From O2-02-FULL-42-9 sp038043025 (GTDB lineage Bacteria; Pseudomonadota; Gammaproteobacteria; UBA12402): a DNA stretch of 7,516 nt. Both the position numbers and the translations under genes were made by a program. The stretch is from NCBI GenBank assembly GCA_038043025.1, contig JBBTCW010000059.1, positions 1 to 7,516 on the forward strand. The letters run 5' to 3'. Positions 1 to 6,888 of the stretch are shown here, one piece after another. The notes beneath the pieces are model-generated. The model saw only the letters and a list, made by a program, of their open reading frames with translations. It made no database searches and had not been told where the DNA came from. How positions within the stretch are numbered: the first letter of the stretch is position 1; each line of letters opens with the position of its first letter.

Positions 1-52
1 CGAAATTTTTGAGCAGGCAGAAATCCTAGTGCCTAATTTTTTGGGAATTTAG
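1..52. other. Unassigned sequence beyond the tnpC breakpoint
   Basis: The bases past the end of tnpC similarity are AT-rich with stops in the continuing frames and no IS66 zinc-finger coding. They may be the edge of another mobile element that interrupted or deleted tnpC, but too little is visible to name it. Confidence 0.4.
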
Positions 53-429
53 GAGATTTTTTCTTCCACATCATGCAACACGCGCTCTCGAGGTAATTTG
101 CTGGTATCCAGCTTGCGCCCACAGCTTTTTTGGGGCTTGCTGCGGGTGTAGGTGATCGTCTCTTTCTCTTCAACCGTTTTAATCTCGTCACATTCCATGG
201 CATCAAAGAGTATTTGTTGCGACGGCAACTTTTCACTGGAACGACCAAATTGGCGATCACGACTCAGTTTGAATTGCTCTTCGAACCAGGCAATTTTCTT
301 ATTCGCTTGATCCAGCGCCTGTGACAGTGTTTCTGCTTGTTGCGTCACTTGAGTCAAGTGTGCTTGCAAAAGAGAAAAGTTTTTCTCAGAAAAAGGTAAT
401 GCAGTCCGTGTGTTTCTCGCTATTAACAT
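49..429 (-). pseudogene. tnpC: IS66-family transposase TnpC, N-terminal fragment
   Basis: This is the beginning of the IS66 DDE transposase, 126 residues where the family usually has about 500. Residues 15-60 form the glutamine-rich coiled-coil (leucine-zipper) segment at the TnpC N-terminus, followed by the typical IS66 stretch FKLSRDRQFGRSSEKL and a charged linker ending LPRERVLHDVEEKI. The cysteine-rich zinc-binding segment expected next is missing. A TAA stop follows directly, and none of the three frames continues the family down to base 1, so the gene is cut rather than simply carrying a nonsense mutation. The whole catalytic domain is lost and the protein cannot transpose. The ATG at 427-429 follows tnpB by 56 nt with only a weak AAGG ribosome site. 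Family identity rests on the N-terminal motifs and on the tnpA-tnpB-tnpC gene order. Confidence 0.85.
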
Positions 430-485
430 GCGAGAATAGTACCTTATTTTATAGCTTATTTCACGCTTTTTATTAACTTTATTTC

Positions 486-833
486 TCAGAAATAATCGTT
501 AAAATCGGCTTGGTTCCAGCGATTCAATTGATGCCAATCAAAACCGGCCAAGAGCCATTTTAATTGTTCTTCCGTTATCGTCAAAGCGGAGGGCGTTTGA
601 TTCACCGTAAAATGATTTTTTTCCAATCGCTTATAAATTAATACAAAACCATTCCCCTGCCAGCCGATAAGTTTCAAGCGATTCTTCGCTTTGTTGTAAA
701 AAATATAGAGACCCTCACTCGGATTACCGATCGAGGAGGACGCGATCAGCATACGCAGACCATTCACGGCTTTTCGAAAATCAATCGCTTCGTGCCACAA
801 CCAAATTTTATCCGCTTTTATCGTGAGATGCAT
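486..833 (-). CDS. tnpB: IS66-family accessory protein TnpB
   Basis: This encodes the 115-residue accessory protein required for IS66 transposition, at the family's normal full length. It shows the characteristic order: an N-terminal IWLWHEAIDFRKAVNGL segment (family version: a DMRK-S-GL motif), then SEGLYIFYNKAKNRLKLIGW, then GNGFVLIYKRLEK, with a C-terminal EEQLKWLLAGFDW. The biochemical role of TnpB is not well defined. The ATG at 831-833 is chosen over an in-frame upstream ATG at 902 because it matches the family N-terminus and has an AGGAG site 8 nt upstream. The start overlaps the end of tnpA by 16 nt, the usual translationally coupled arrangement. The reading frame is intact although the transposase downstream is truncated. 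Confidence 0.93.
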   Translation of the reverse strand: MHLTIKADKIWLWHEAIDFRKAVNGLRMLIASSSIGNPSEGLYIFYNKAKNRLKLIGWQGNGFVLIYKRLEKNHFTVNQTPSALTITEEQLKWLLAGFDWHQLNRWNQADFNDYF

Positions 834-1141
834 TTTTGGCTCTCCTGAATGATCTTGATCAGCAGCTTTTCGGAAATCGTTACCGGCATCTTTAATGCCC
901 ATTGCTCCCCCATGCGTAGCGTAAAATAGCTCACTGAATTTTCAGGCGCACGTTGTTCAACCGTCACGGGAATAAACGAAGAGAGCTCCTCCTCGTCTTT
1001 TTCTTTCGTCCAGCCTTTAAACGTCTGCTCGTTCAGCTGATGTCGCGTGCAAAAAGTCGATTCATTTAATCCGCTTGACCGCCACTCTTTCAGAAGCGCT
1101 GCTCGCTCCGCCTTGCTGTGCCGTTTTAATGTTTTCCACAT
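818..1141 (-). CDS. tnpA: IS66-family accessory protein TnpA
   Basis: This is a 107-residue small DNA-binding protein, the first gene of the IS66 operon. Residues 8-45 (HSKAERAALLKEWRSSGLN, then STFCTRHQLNEQTFKGW) form the family's helix-turn-helix region: a WRSSGLN turn, then a recognition-helix-like CTRHQLNEQTFKGW. The rest is a variable linker and a short basic tail. The ATG at 1139-1141 follows a strong GGAGG ribosome site (1147-1151) with a 5-nt spacer. The stop lies inside the tnpB start region, so the two genes are coupled. It looks intact, but in this copy it can only act, if at all, in trans on other IS66 copies. Confidence 0.88.
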   Translation of the reverse strand: MWKTLKRHSKAERAALLKEWRSSGLNESTFCTRHQLNEQTFKGWTKEKDEEELSSFIPVTVEQRAPENSVSYFTLRMGEQWALKMPVTISEKLLIKIIQESQKCISR

Positions 1142-1203
1142 GCGTTCCTCCGTTTCTATTGTAAAAAAACGAAGACTACAGGTTTTTCGTCACAATACTA
1201 CGT

Positions 1204-1407
1204 GGAATTATTGTTGGCTTATTTTCAAAAGGCCATATGGGTAAATTAAACGCTATGTCCTATATCGATTTTTTAAAAGGCGTGTTGTACAAAACCAGAA
1301 AGCATATTTTTTTGATTCAGGATGAGGCTCCCTATCATAAAGGATTACTGATGCGTAAATTTTTTCAACAACTCGGCCGCAAGCGGCCGAGTTGTTTCCT
1401 AAATTGA
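1204..1407 (+). pseudogene. IS630-family transposase fragment
   Basis: The plus-strand frame with ATG at 1237-1239 reads KGHMGKLNAMSYIDFLKGVL and then KHIFLIQDEAPYHKGLLM, followed by RKFFQQL. This matches the central catalytic part of IS630/Tc1-type transposases: the [QK]G..GRLNSE-YI-FL segment, then the hydrophobic strand carrying the second DDE aspartate (LIQD), followed by the Y-H pair. Homology ends at about 1366. The frame then runs through a GC-rich palindrome and stops at TGA 1405-1407. Upstream of about 1230 the best match seems to jump to another frame (YVELLLAYF resembles the family's V-G-LI-YFSG strand), suggesting a small indel. Both the N-terminal DNA-binding half and the C-terminal catalytic glutamate region are absent. 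The identification is from motif memory over about 45 residues. Confidence 0.62.
1367..1396. repeat. Perfect 14-bp palindrome with 2-nt spacer
   Basis: The arms AACAACTCGGCCGC (1367-1380) and GCGGCCGAGTTGTT (1383-1396) are exact reverse complements separated by AA. As RNA it would form a very stable hairpin on either strand. It sits exactly where the IS630 coding similarity stops. No good U-tract follows on either strand, since the minus strand continues TTGAAAAAATTT, so it is not a textbook intrinsic terminator, though it could still impede transcription leaving the operon. Confidence 0.9.
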
Positions 1408-1510
1408 TTTCGCCTGCGCGGGAAACCCGCGCGGACGGCGACCAGAGGGGAGCATTGCATTGCCCCCTTCTGGACTCCCCAGCACCCTTGACTCCGCTGC
1501 AAGCGGCCGA
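1379..1510 (+). repeat. 12-bp direct repeat GCAAGCGGCCGA, two copies
   Basis: Identical copies lie at 1379-1390 and 1499-1510, 120 bp apart, and bracket most of the hairpin cluster. Sequence after each copy stays similar (GTTGTTTC versus AGTTTCTC). The first copy forms part of the 14-bp palindrome. The arrangement suggests that the block between them is a unit inserted or duplicated with its border. Confidence 0.7.
1442..1473 (-). terminator. Strong stem-loop downstream of the operon
   Basis: On the minus strand the 5' arm CCAGAAGGGGGCA pairs with TGCTCCCCTCTGG across a 6-nt loop, with one A-C mismatch and one G-U wobble. It lies about 45-75 nt past the flippase stop codon. There is no U-run after it, so if it ends transcription it does so with the neighbouring hairpins or with Rho. 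The stem is certain as a sequence pattern; the function is inferred. Confidence 0.4.
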
Positions 1511-1516
1511 AGTTTC

Positions 1517-2986
1517 TCATTTTAAAATATCATAAAAATGATTCATCAAACCCGTTTTCCAAAAACCATAACAGACTAACGGCAAAATTAACAGCGCTCC
1601 CCAAAAACCGCCTACCATCAAATCTCTCCAAGGTAAAAAAGGATGTTTTAAAAACGTCCATTTACCTACATTCAATGCGAATAATACAAGCAGCATGGAC
1701 AATAACAAATAAACAAATAACTCTACCAATTGTTTTAAACTCCATAATTCTTTACCCAACATCAAGGCAACATACAAAAAATATACCGCATAGCTTGCTA
1801 AAAACACGAGGGCTACATTATGTAATGTAATGCCATGCTCAAACCATATCCCAAAGAAACCAAGCATCATCATCAACAAGCCTATTAAATTAGATATGCC
1901 TAAAAATTTGAATTTTTTATCAATCATCCAAAAATTTCTAATATTTGTTACCCGTGGTAAAAAATATAGCGCCATTAACAAAATTGGCAAAAAATCTATA
2001 ACTTGCACATATTTTGGTAAGAAACGAACTACCACAAACTGTGACACAATCATCACTAAAACAATAAAAACTGGCAAAATAATCAAGTACTGTATCAATA
2101 ACATACTCAAAGCTTCTTGACCTAATTCTTTTCTGCTCTTTTTTCCACTCCCCGCCAACATGTTCAAGCGAATAACAAAAACAGCGCCGATCCACGCAGG
2201 TACTTGTCCGGCTTGATTTAAAATTAATTTACCAGTCATGTAGATAGCCAATATTTTTAGACTTAAAAACTTAGTCACCACTAATGTATCCGCTATTTGT
2301 AAAAAATTCATTGGATAATCAACCACTCTAAAAGGAATCGCAAAAGATAAGAGAGATTTTGCCGCATGTTGGGTCAAAGAAGGTCGATATCGATCATGCT
2401 TCACGTCTAGTAAACCACCCCGCATTAACCAAGCTTGAAATAATAGCACGAACAAGCTAGCTACAATTAACCCCAAAACACCCCAAAACCAAGCGCCGAA
2501 TACCATCACAACGGCATACACGGTCCAATAAATAATAAGATACTTACTCAACTCCACATAACGCTGCGAACTCTGGTAAAAAGATATGAATGCTTCGCCA
2601 ATACTTGCTAATATAACCATCCATGCGGCAGCAATACCTGCCCAAAAAATAAAAGAAAAATCACCCCTATATCGATACAATAAATAAATTATGATAGCAA
2701 CAGCAACAACCACTTTCGCAACAAGATGCAAGCAAAAAGCAGTATATCGATATTCCGTTGCCTGTTGAATTTTATGCCCCCCATAACACAAACTTAACTC
2801 CCTCAATGATGCGTCTAAAACCCCTAAATCAAAGGTAATGCCAAAGTTCATAACAATCAAGGCAAAACTCCATATACCTAAAACCTCGGGAGGCAATATT
2901 ATTCTCACAATAAATTCCTGCGCTATACGAACTGTTTGGGAATATGTATTGGCCATGCTATATGAAAAAACATTTCTTATAAACAT
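1517..2986 (-). CDS. Wzx/MOP-superfamily polysaccharide flippase
   Basis: This is a 489-residue, very hydrophobic membrane protein resembling oligosaccharide flippases of the MOP exporter superfamily (Wzx/RfbX type), which move undecaprenyl-linked glycans from the cytoplasmic to the periplasmic face of the inner membrane. About 12 membrane-length hydrophobic stretches are visible, for example near residues 36-56, 84-104, 112-133, 148-185, 295-320, 330-345, 362-382, 390-411, 421-440 and 457-476. The N-terminus (ANTYSQTVRIAQEFIVRIILPPEVLGIWSF has the R-I-LP-E-LG-W pattern) matches the amphipathic first helix and the strongly conserved P-E-x-G-x-[WF] turn of the family. ATG 2984-2986 directly abuts the upstream TAA, so translation is probably coupled; AAAGAGA lies about 12 nt upstream. 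The ATG at 2956 has no ribosome site and would cut into helix 1. This is the last gene of the operon. Substrate unknown. Confidence 0.85.
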   Translation of the reverse strand: MFIRNVFSYSMANTYSQTVRIAQEFIVRIILPPEVLGIWSFALIVMNFGITFDLGVLDASLRELSLCYGGHKIQQATEYRYTAFCLHLVAKVVVAVAIIIYLLYRYRGDFSFIFWAGIAAAWMVILASIGEAFISFYQSSQRYVELSKYLIIYWTVYAVVMVFGAWFWGVLGLIVASLFVLLFQAWLMRGGLLDVKHDRYRPSLTQHAAKSLLSFAIPFRVVDYPMNFLQIADTLVVTKFLSLKILAIYMTGKLILNQAGQVPAWIGAVFVIRLNMLAGSGKKSRKELGQEALSMLLIQYLIILPVFIVLVMIVSQFVVVRFLPKYVQVIDFLPILLMALYFLPRVTNIRNFWMIDKKFKFLGISNLIGLLMMMLGFFGIWFEHGITLHNVALVFLASYAVYFLYVALMLGKELWSLKQLVELFVYLLLSMLLVLFALNVGKWTFLKHPFLPWRDLMVGGFWGALLILPLVCYGFWKTGLMNHFYDILK

Positions 2987-4756
2987 TTATGTTATTTTCT
3001 CTTTGGCCAATTTTTTAATCATATCACCCCACTCTTTTGCCGCATTAGGGCTCGCATGAGCAAATCTCTCACAATAGTCTTTACGAAAAATTTGTATATT
3101 AGGCCGCTCCCACCAGCTAAAAGTATTATTTTTCACTTCTTCCACTTTCACAGCCGCACTCTCGGGCGTAAAATGTAATATCCCTAATGTATGAAGCGTT
3201 TTGAAATAATCAATCATATCATCTTTCACTTCAACATGTTGCGGATTCCAATATATAATTAACGGGACATTCGCCACAAAAGCTTCTACAACTGAAGTGC
3301 CATTATAGGTACAAACACATAATCTCATCGTTTTAAATAATTGCCCTAGCGATACACGGGCATTTGCCTGTCCGAGCACGCCAACATGGTGCTCGATATA
3401 AGATAGATCATGCCAGCCATACTCATAACTGCAGGGCCGACATTTCAATAACTGACGTGTTAAATGGCTGAGACAAGAAACAAACCGAGTCTGTTCCTTC
3501 AAATAGTCATGAAATTTTGACCCAGCAGGTCCTGAAAACATTGAATATGCGTAGCGAGGATACGAATTCAATACCCATAAAATATCACCGCGAACCTCAC
3601 CGGTTACTGTTTGTGAATTAAAAAATTTTAGACGATTAGATATAAAGGGGATCACCTTATCATTATCTTTATCCGCCCAACCATAAGTCAAATAATAATC
3701 ACAAATACGTTTTTCATAATCTTCTGAACTATACCATTTCGATTGACTCATTCCTCCATGCTGCAAAATAACAAAAGGCGTTTGATATTGTTCGGTTTGT
3801 CCTGCCGCCCAAAATTTAAAGCCATCATTCGTGGCGTATGCATTTGCTGTCAACATGATCTTCGCTTTTTTTCTTGGGAAAAACCACTTCACTTTCTTTT
3901 TTAGATTAAAATAATTTTCCACATATATCCTAGGCAAGTTAAAGGGCAATGTTGCTTTAACCAACTCCTCAAATTCACTCGTCGTTTTCATGGTTGAAAA
4001 CATATTTTGACGCACACGACTTAGCCCCTTATCTTTAAAGAAAAAATGAGGGGTATCTAACGTAGGAAATATTTTGAAAGTAAAAGCCAAATTTAATAAA
4101 ATTCTTATGGGGATATACGTAGAGGCTATATACACGCGATTCCAACGAGATAATAACATACAGATCCATTTAATAGCTTGTTTCCCCATGGTTGCCTTTG
4201 GAACATGAAGCGTGCGAAATTCTTCTCCCCAAACGCTCGAAGAAAGTTTTAACTTTTGAATAGTAAAAATATTCAAATAGCTTATTATCTGGCTATACAA
4301 TTGATGATTATATAAATGTCCCAGATACAAATAATCAAATTCTTTTCCATTTTGAGGGCAGATATAACTGCTCGAATCTAAAAGGGTTACATGCGCCATT
4401 GGATAAACTTTGTGGGCGGCACAAATACAAGTATATCGTTCATATAAAATCTCTAAATACTCGCGCAACCAATAGCCAATAACTATTTCCCAGTATCGCT
4501 GACTATAGTGCACATGGTGCACATGATTAAAAACTCGAACAAACTGCGGCAACAACGCCTGATAAACTTTTTGCAGATACTGATAAGTAGTATATGAGCT
4601 ATTTAGCTCGTCGAAGGGATATGGCAAGATATGCCTGTTGCCTAAATCAAAATGATGTTTCTCATCATTCACCAAACACCACTTTCCCAAATACACCACC
4701 TCTTCTTGCGAGACATGTTGTGAAATATTTTTATCACCCGTCAAAACCAGCAACAT
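2987..4756 (-). CDS. LIC12162-family transferase-like protein (O-antigen locus type)
   Basis: This 589-residue protein resembles the LIC12162 family of putative transferases found in O-antigen and other surface-glycan loci. The enzymatic reaction of the family is not established. Family landmarks are: an N-terminal hydrophobic strand MLLVLTGD; VVYLGKWCL (residues 20-28); HILPYPFDE (42-50); the RYWEIVIGYWLREYLEILYER block (87-107); QHGG at 332-335 followed by KWYSSEDYE and YLTYGW; TYNGTSVVEAF (483-493) and IIYWNPQHVE (500-509), ending with SWW and a DYCERFA motif. The C-terminal half resembles a GT-B-like nucleotide-binding fold, which would suit transfer to a lipid carrier; that is inference. 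There is no signal peptide. I chose the ATG at 4754-4756, which gives the family N-terminus and follows the methyltransferase stop by 10 nt with a GAGAA site. An in-frame TTG at 4795 would overlap the upstream gene. Confidence 0.85.
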   Translation of the reverse strand: MLLVLTGDKNISQHVSQEEVVYLGKWCLVNDEKHHFDLGNRHILPYPFDELNSSYTTYQYLQKVYQALLPQFVRVFNHVHHVHYSQRYWEIVIGYWLREYLEILYERYTCICAAHKVYPMAHVTLLDSSSYICPQNGKEFDYLYLGHLYNHQLYSQIISYLNIFTIQKLKLSSSVWGEEFRTLHVPKATMGKQAIKWICMLLSRWNRVYIASTYIPIRILLNLAFTFKIFPTLDTPHFFFKDKGLSRVRQNMFSTMKTTSEFEELVKATLPFNLPRIYVENYFNLKKKVKWFFPRKKAKIMLTANAYATNDGFKFWAAGQTEQYQTPFVILQHGGMSQSKWYSSEDYEKRICDYYLTYGWADKDNDKVIPFISNRLKFFNSQTVTGEVRGDILWVLNSYPRYAYSMFSGPAGSKFHDYLKEQTRFVSCLSHLTRQLLKCRPCSYEYGWHDLSYIEHHVGVLGQANARVSLGQLFKTMRLCVCTYNGTSVVEAFVANVPLIIYWNPQHVEVKDDMIDYFKTLHTLGILHFTPESAAVKVEEVKNNTFSWWERPNIQIFRKDYCERFAHASPNAAKEWGDMIKKLAKEKIT

Positions 4757-4766
4757 AATAATATTC

Positions 4767-5408
4767 TCATGATTTAGGGAGAGGCATAGCAACAAAATAG
4801 GTTCTTTTACAGTTCTCTCCCACTTGCTCTACTTCACCAAATTCGATGTATGTCATATCAAAATATTGCATGATAGTCTCTAAATCAGTAAAATAATTTG
4901 TTCCATATTTCTGCACCTCATCTGGATATATACATAAAAGATGAATAAAAACAACATAGGGATAATGTGATTTTATATATCGAATAAATGAGGGGAGCTT
5001 ATCTAACACATACCACGTGACTTCCGCCATAACAATAATATCAGGGGAAAATTGTTGATATACCGAAAAATCTAAAATATCAGCTGTCTTAAACTGACAA
5101 TTAGGATATTTTTTCTTCGCCTTCAAAATTGCCGTATTCGAAATATCAATCCCAAGAACATTACCACCTTGCTCAAATAATTTATTTGAAAATATTCCTA
5201 AACCACATCCAATCTCAATAATCTTGCTCTTACCTTCCTCTTGTTGTAATTTCTTACAATAATTTAACGCCAATGCTTTTGTCGATGTCCATTTTTCTCT
5301 AGTATTTTGTTCCCAAGGATATTCATAATGCTGATACATCAACTCAAATTCACCGATCAATCGTCCATCTTTTATAACATAATCTTGATATTCATCATAA
5401 GTTATCAT
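4767..5408 (-). CDS. Class I SAM-dependent methyltransferase, NodS-like
   Basis: This is a 213-residue soluble cytoplasmic methyltransferase with a Rossmann-type fold. Motif I is IIEIGCGLG (residues 63-71, SAM-binding glycine loop). The acidic end of strand 2 is GIDIS (86-90, D88 probably holds the SAM ribose). A TADILDF segment (108-114) and the post-motif strand DIIVMAEVTWYVLD (123-136) complete the core. The EVTWYV signature and the N-terminal GEFELMYQHYEYPWEQN resemble NodS/nodulation-type and related glycan N- or O-methyltransferases, suggesting a sugar or aminosugar acceptor; this is not proven. I chose ATG 5406-5408 because AAGGAAGAG (5416-5424) lies 7 nt upstream and the protein then starts at the conserved region. 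An ATG at 5438 lacks such a site, and one at 5492 would overlap the radical SAM gene by 44 nt. It lies 40 nt downstream of that gene, in the same operon. Confidence 0.86.
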   Translation of the reverse strand: MITYDEYQDYVIKDGRLIGEFELMYQHYEYPWEQNTREKWTSTKALALNYCKKLQQEEGKSKIIEIGCGLGIFSNKLFEQGGNVLGIDISNTAILKAKKKYPNCQFKTADILDFSVYQQFSPDIIVMAEVTWYVLDKLPSFIRYIKSHYPYVVFIHLLCIYPDEVQKYGTNYFTDLETIMQYFDMTYIEFGEVEQVGENCKRTYFVAMPLPKS

Positions 5409-5448
5409 AAGAATTCTCTTCCTTGGGGAACCACTCATCAAATGTGAT

Positions 5449-6837
5449 TTATGTCGCCCGATATCCACGAAAATCAACATCTCGTTCATCATACAATTTT
5501 CGAGTTAATTTTATATACGCTTCATTTTTATTTTTAAAATAATTGTTTAATAATGTCTCGTTCGCCTTGCACAAGAGGCTATAAAATACATCATCCGTTA
5601 AATTCGTAAAATTTACTGTTAGCAAATCTGAGTTTAAATGTTTATTTTCATAAAAATCCTGACAATCTTTTAATAACCCTTGTTCAAGGGCATAATAATA
5701 AAGCGGGCTGCCTGGATAAGGTGTCACGGGGCGAATATTTCGGATTTGAGAGCCATCATCGTATTTCAATAAAAACTCCACATCTTTTTCTAAGATCTCC
5801 GCTGTTTCTCCAATATTGCCGAAAATAATATTTAACCCCGGACTGATCCCTTCGGCCAACGTCGCTTCAATCCCCGAATAAATTTGCTTGATCGTTAAAC
5901 ACTTATTCATGTTTTTTAAAATCTCATCATCTATAGACTCTATTCCATAATTAATAAAGACACATCCTGCGCGTCTCATTAATTTTAGGATGGCCGGCTT
6001 AGCGTAATTCAATCTACCATTACACATCCAGCGCATGCCTAAATGAGCATTTATTAAAGCTTCACTGAGCTGCATCACCCTGTGTTCTGAAGACATTAAT
6101 AACTCATCATCGAAATAAATATAATTAATATGGTATTTATCCTTTAAATATCGCATTTCTTCTATAATGGCCTCACTGTCTCGCGGCCTAAAACCCTCAT
6201 CCATCCGATAACAAAAGTTACACTTAAAGTGACAACCTCTCCCCGATAACATACAGGAACAAAACTCTGTAGCATAGGCGCCGGGCAACCGTGTCAAGCG
6301 ATAATATTCCATAGGAAACAAATCGTAAGCAGGCCATGGAATTGTATCAATATTTTGTATTAAAAGCCGTCTTTGATTAATATGAACGCCATCATGATCA
6401 TGATAAGCAATCCCTTGCACATCGGATAAACTTTGGTGTCGCGCAATAGCATTCACAAGTTCTACAATGGTGTTTTCACCTTCTCCCATTACCACCGCAT
6501 CGGCTTGCGATATTTTTAAAAAATATTCGGGTTCCGGCGAAGGACCATGCCCTCCGATAACATAAAACGGTCTGTTTTTTGACGCATTAATCGCTTTCGA
6601 AAGCGTCAATAATTTCCGATATTGATAATAACCGCCCACTACTCCCAAACCAATAACATCAAACCGGTTCGCGTCTAAATATGCAGTAAGATGCTCATCC
6701 GTATAATGATGATAATCCTGACTATAAATTTCAACCTCTATTCCCTGTTTTTTTAAGACGGCGGCTATATACATTATTCCAAGCGGCATATCACTGATAT
6801 AGGATCCGTTATCATAGACTACTAATAAAACTCGCAT
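5449..6837 (-). CDS. B12-binding-domain radical SAM enzyme
   Basis: This 462-residue enzyme has the two-domain layout of B12-dependent radical SAM proteins (the BchE/HpnP type). Residues 1-140 form a cobalamin-binding-like Rossmann domain: VLLVVYDNG, MPLGIMYIAAVLKKQGIEVEIY, DVIGLGVVGG, YVIGGHGPSPEPE (93-103) and VVMGEGE (115-121). No DxHxxG motif is visible, so cobalamin, if bound, would lack the histidine ligand. The radical SAM core follows: C202, C206 and C209 in GRGCHFKCNFCYR form the CxxxCxxC site for the [4Fe-4S] cluster, then YIYFDDELLM, GMRWMCNGRLNYA, GCVFINYGIES and GLNIIFGNIGET. A C-terminal tail of about 90 residues is specific to the subgroup. Likely chemistries are C-methylation or radical rearrangement, but the substrate is unknown. 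ATG 6835-6837 has GAGAG 7 nt upstream. It is the first gene of the operon, directly behind the predicted promoter. Confidence 0.92.
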   Translation of the reverse strand: MRVLLVVYDNGSYISDMPLGIMYIAAVLKKQGIEVEIYSQDYHHYTDEHLTAYLDANRFDVIGLGVVGGYYQYRKLLTLSKAINASKNRPFYVIGGHGPSPEPEYFLKISQADAVVMGEGENTIVELVNAIARHQSLSDVQGIAYHDHDGVHINQRRLLIQNIDTIPWPAYDLFPMEYYRLTRLPGAYATEFCSCMLSGRGCHFKCNFCYRMDEGFRPRDSEAIIEEMRYLKDKYHINYIYFDDELLMSSEHRVMQLSEALINAHLGMRWMCNGRLNYAKPAILKLMRRAGCVFINYGIESIDDEILKNMNKCLTIKQIYSGIEATLAEGISPGLNIIFGNIGETAEILEKDVEFLLKYDDGSQIRNIRPVTPYPGSPLYYYALEQGLLKDCQDFYENKHLNSDLLTVNFTNLTDDVFYSLLCKANETLLNNYFKNKNEAYIKLTRKLYDERDVDFRGYRAT

Positions 6838-6888
6838 ACACTAACTCTCGAATATGATTATTGTTTGACCGACAAAAACTGATCGCCT

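Larger units (their letters stand above)
49..1179 (-). mobile_element. IS66-family element, 3'-truncated remnant
   Basis: The tnpA-tnpB-tnpC order on one strand identifies IS66. The tnpC side is cut near position 55, after which no IS66 coding survives. On the tnpA side, upstream sequence runs at most to about 1179, where the minus strand reads GTAGTCTTCG. IS66 terminal repeats usually begin GTA, so this could be the decayed end, but no partner repeat is in the window to confirm it. Beyond it, IS630-like coding begins on the other strand. The element looks immobile. Confidence 0.75.
1367..1510. other. GC-rich cluster of four consecutive hairpins
   Basis: This non-coding block is much richer in GC than its surroundings. 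Besides the palindrome at 1367-1396 it contains GCGCGGG/CCCGCGC (1416-1422 with 1426-1432, AAA loop), a 13-bp stem with one mismatch and one wobble (1442-1454 with 1461-1473, 6-nt loop), and CCGCT/AGCGG (1494-1498 with 1502-1506, 3-nt loop). It begins just downstream of the flippase stop (1517). It could act as a compound transcription barrier for the operon and stabilise its mRNA 3' end, or it may be a dispersed palindromic (REP/MITE-like) repeat inserted here. I do not recognise a named family. Confidence 0.6.

Noticed and set aside
33..260. 75-residue minus-strand open frame over tnpC
   Set aside because: It is an out-of-frame shadow of tnpC; the tnpC frame carries the IS66 motifs and this one has only a basic, low-complexity translation.
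130..324. 64-residue plus-strand open frame
   Set aside because: It is antisense to tnpC, with no ribosome site and no family resemblance.
1047..1244. 65-residue plus-strand open frame across the IS66/IS630 junction
   Set aside because: It is antisense to tnpA and then runs in the wrong frame over the IS630 piece; a chance frame.
1367..1396. Clean Rho-independent terminator
   Set aside because: The stem is excellent but neither strand has a U-run directly after it, so it is listed as a palindrome instead.
1830..2195. Open frames on both strands inside the flippase gene
   Set aside because: They are shadows of an AT-rich membrane-protein gene; the translations are cysteine-, lysine- or isoleucine-rich with no recognisable domain.
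4757..4795. Upstream TTG start for the LIC12162-family gene
   Set aside because: It would overlap the methyltransferase gene and add 13 residues absent from the family; the ATG at 4756 fits better.
5409..5492. Upstream ATG starts (5492, 5438) for the methyltransferase
   Set aside because: Neither has a ribosome site; the ATG at 5408 has AAGGAAGAG at good spacing and begins at the conserved region.
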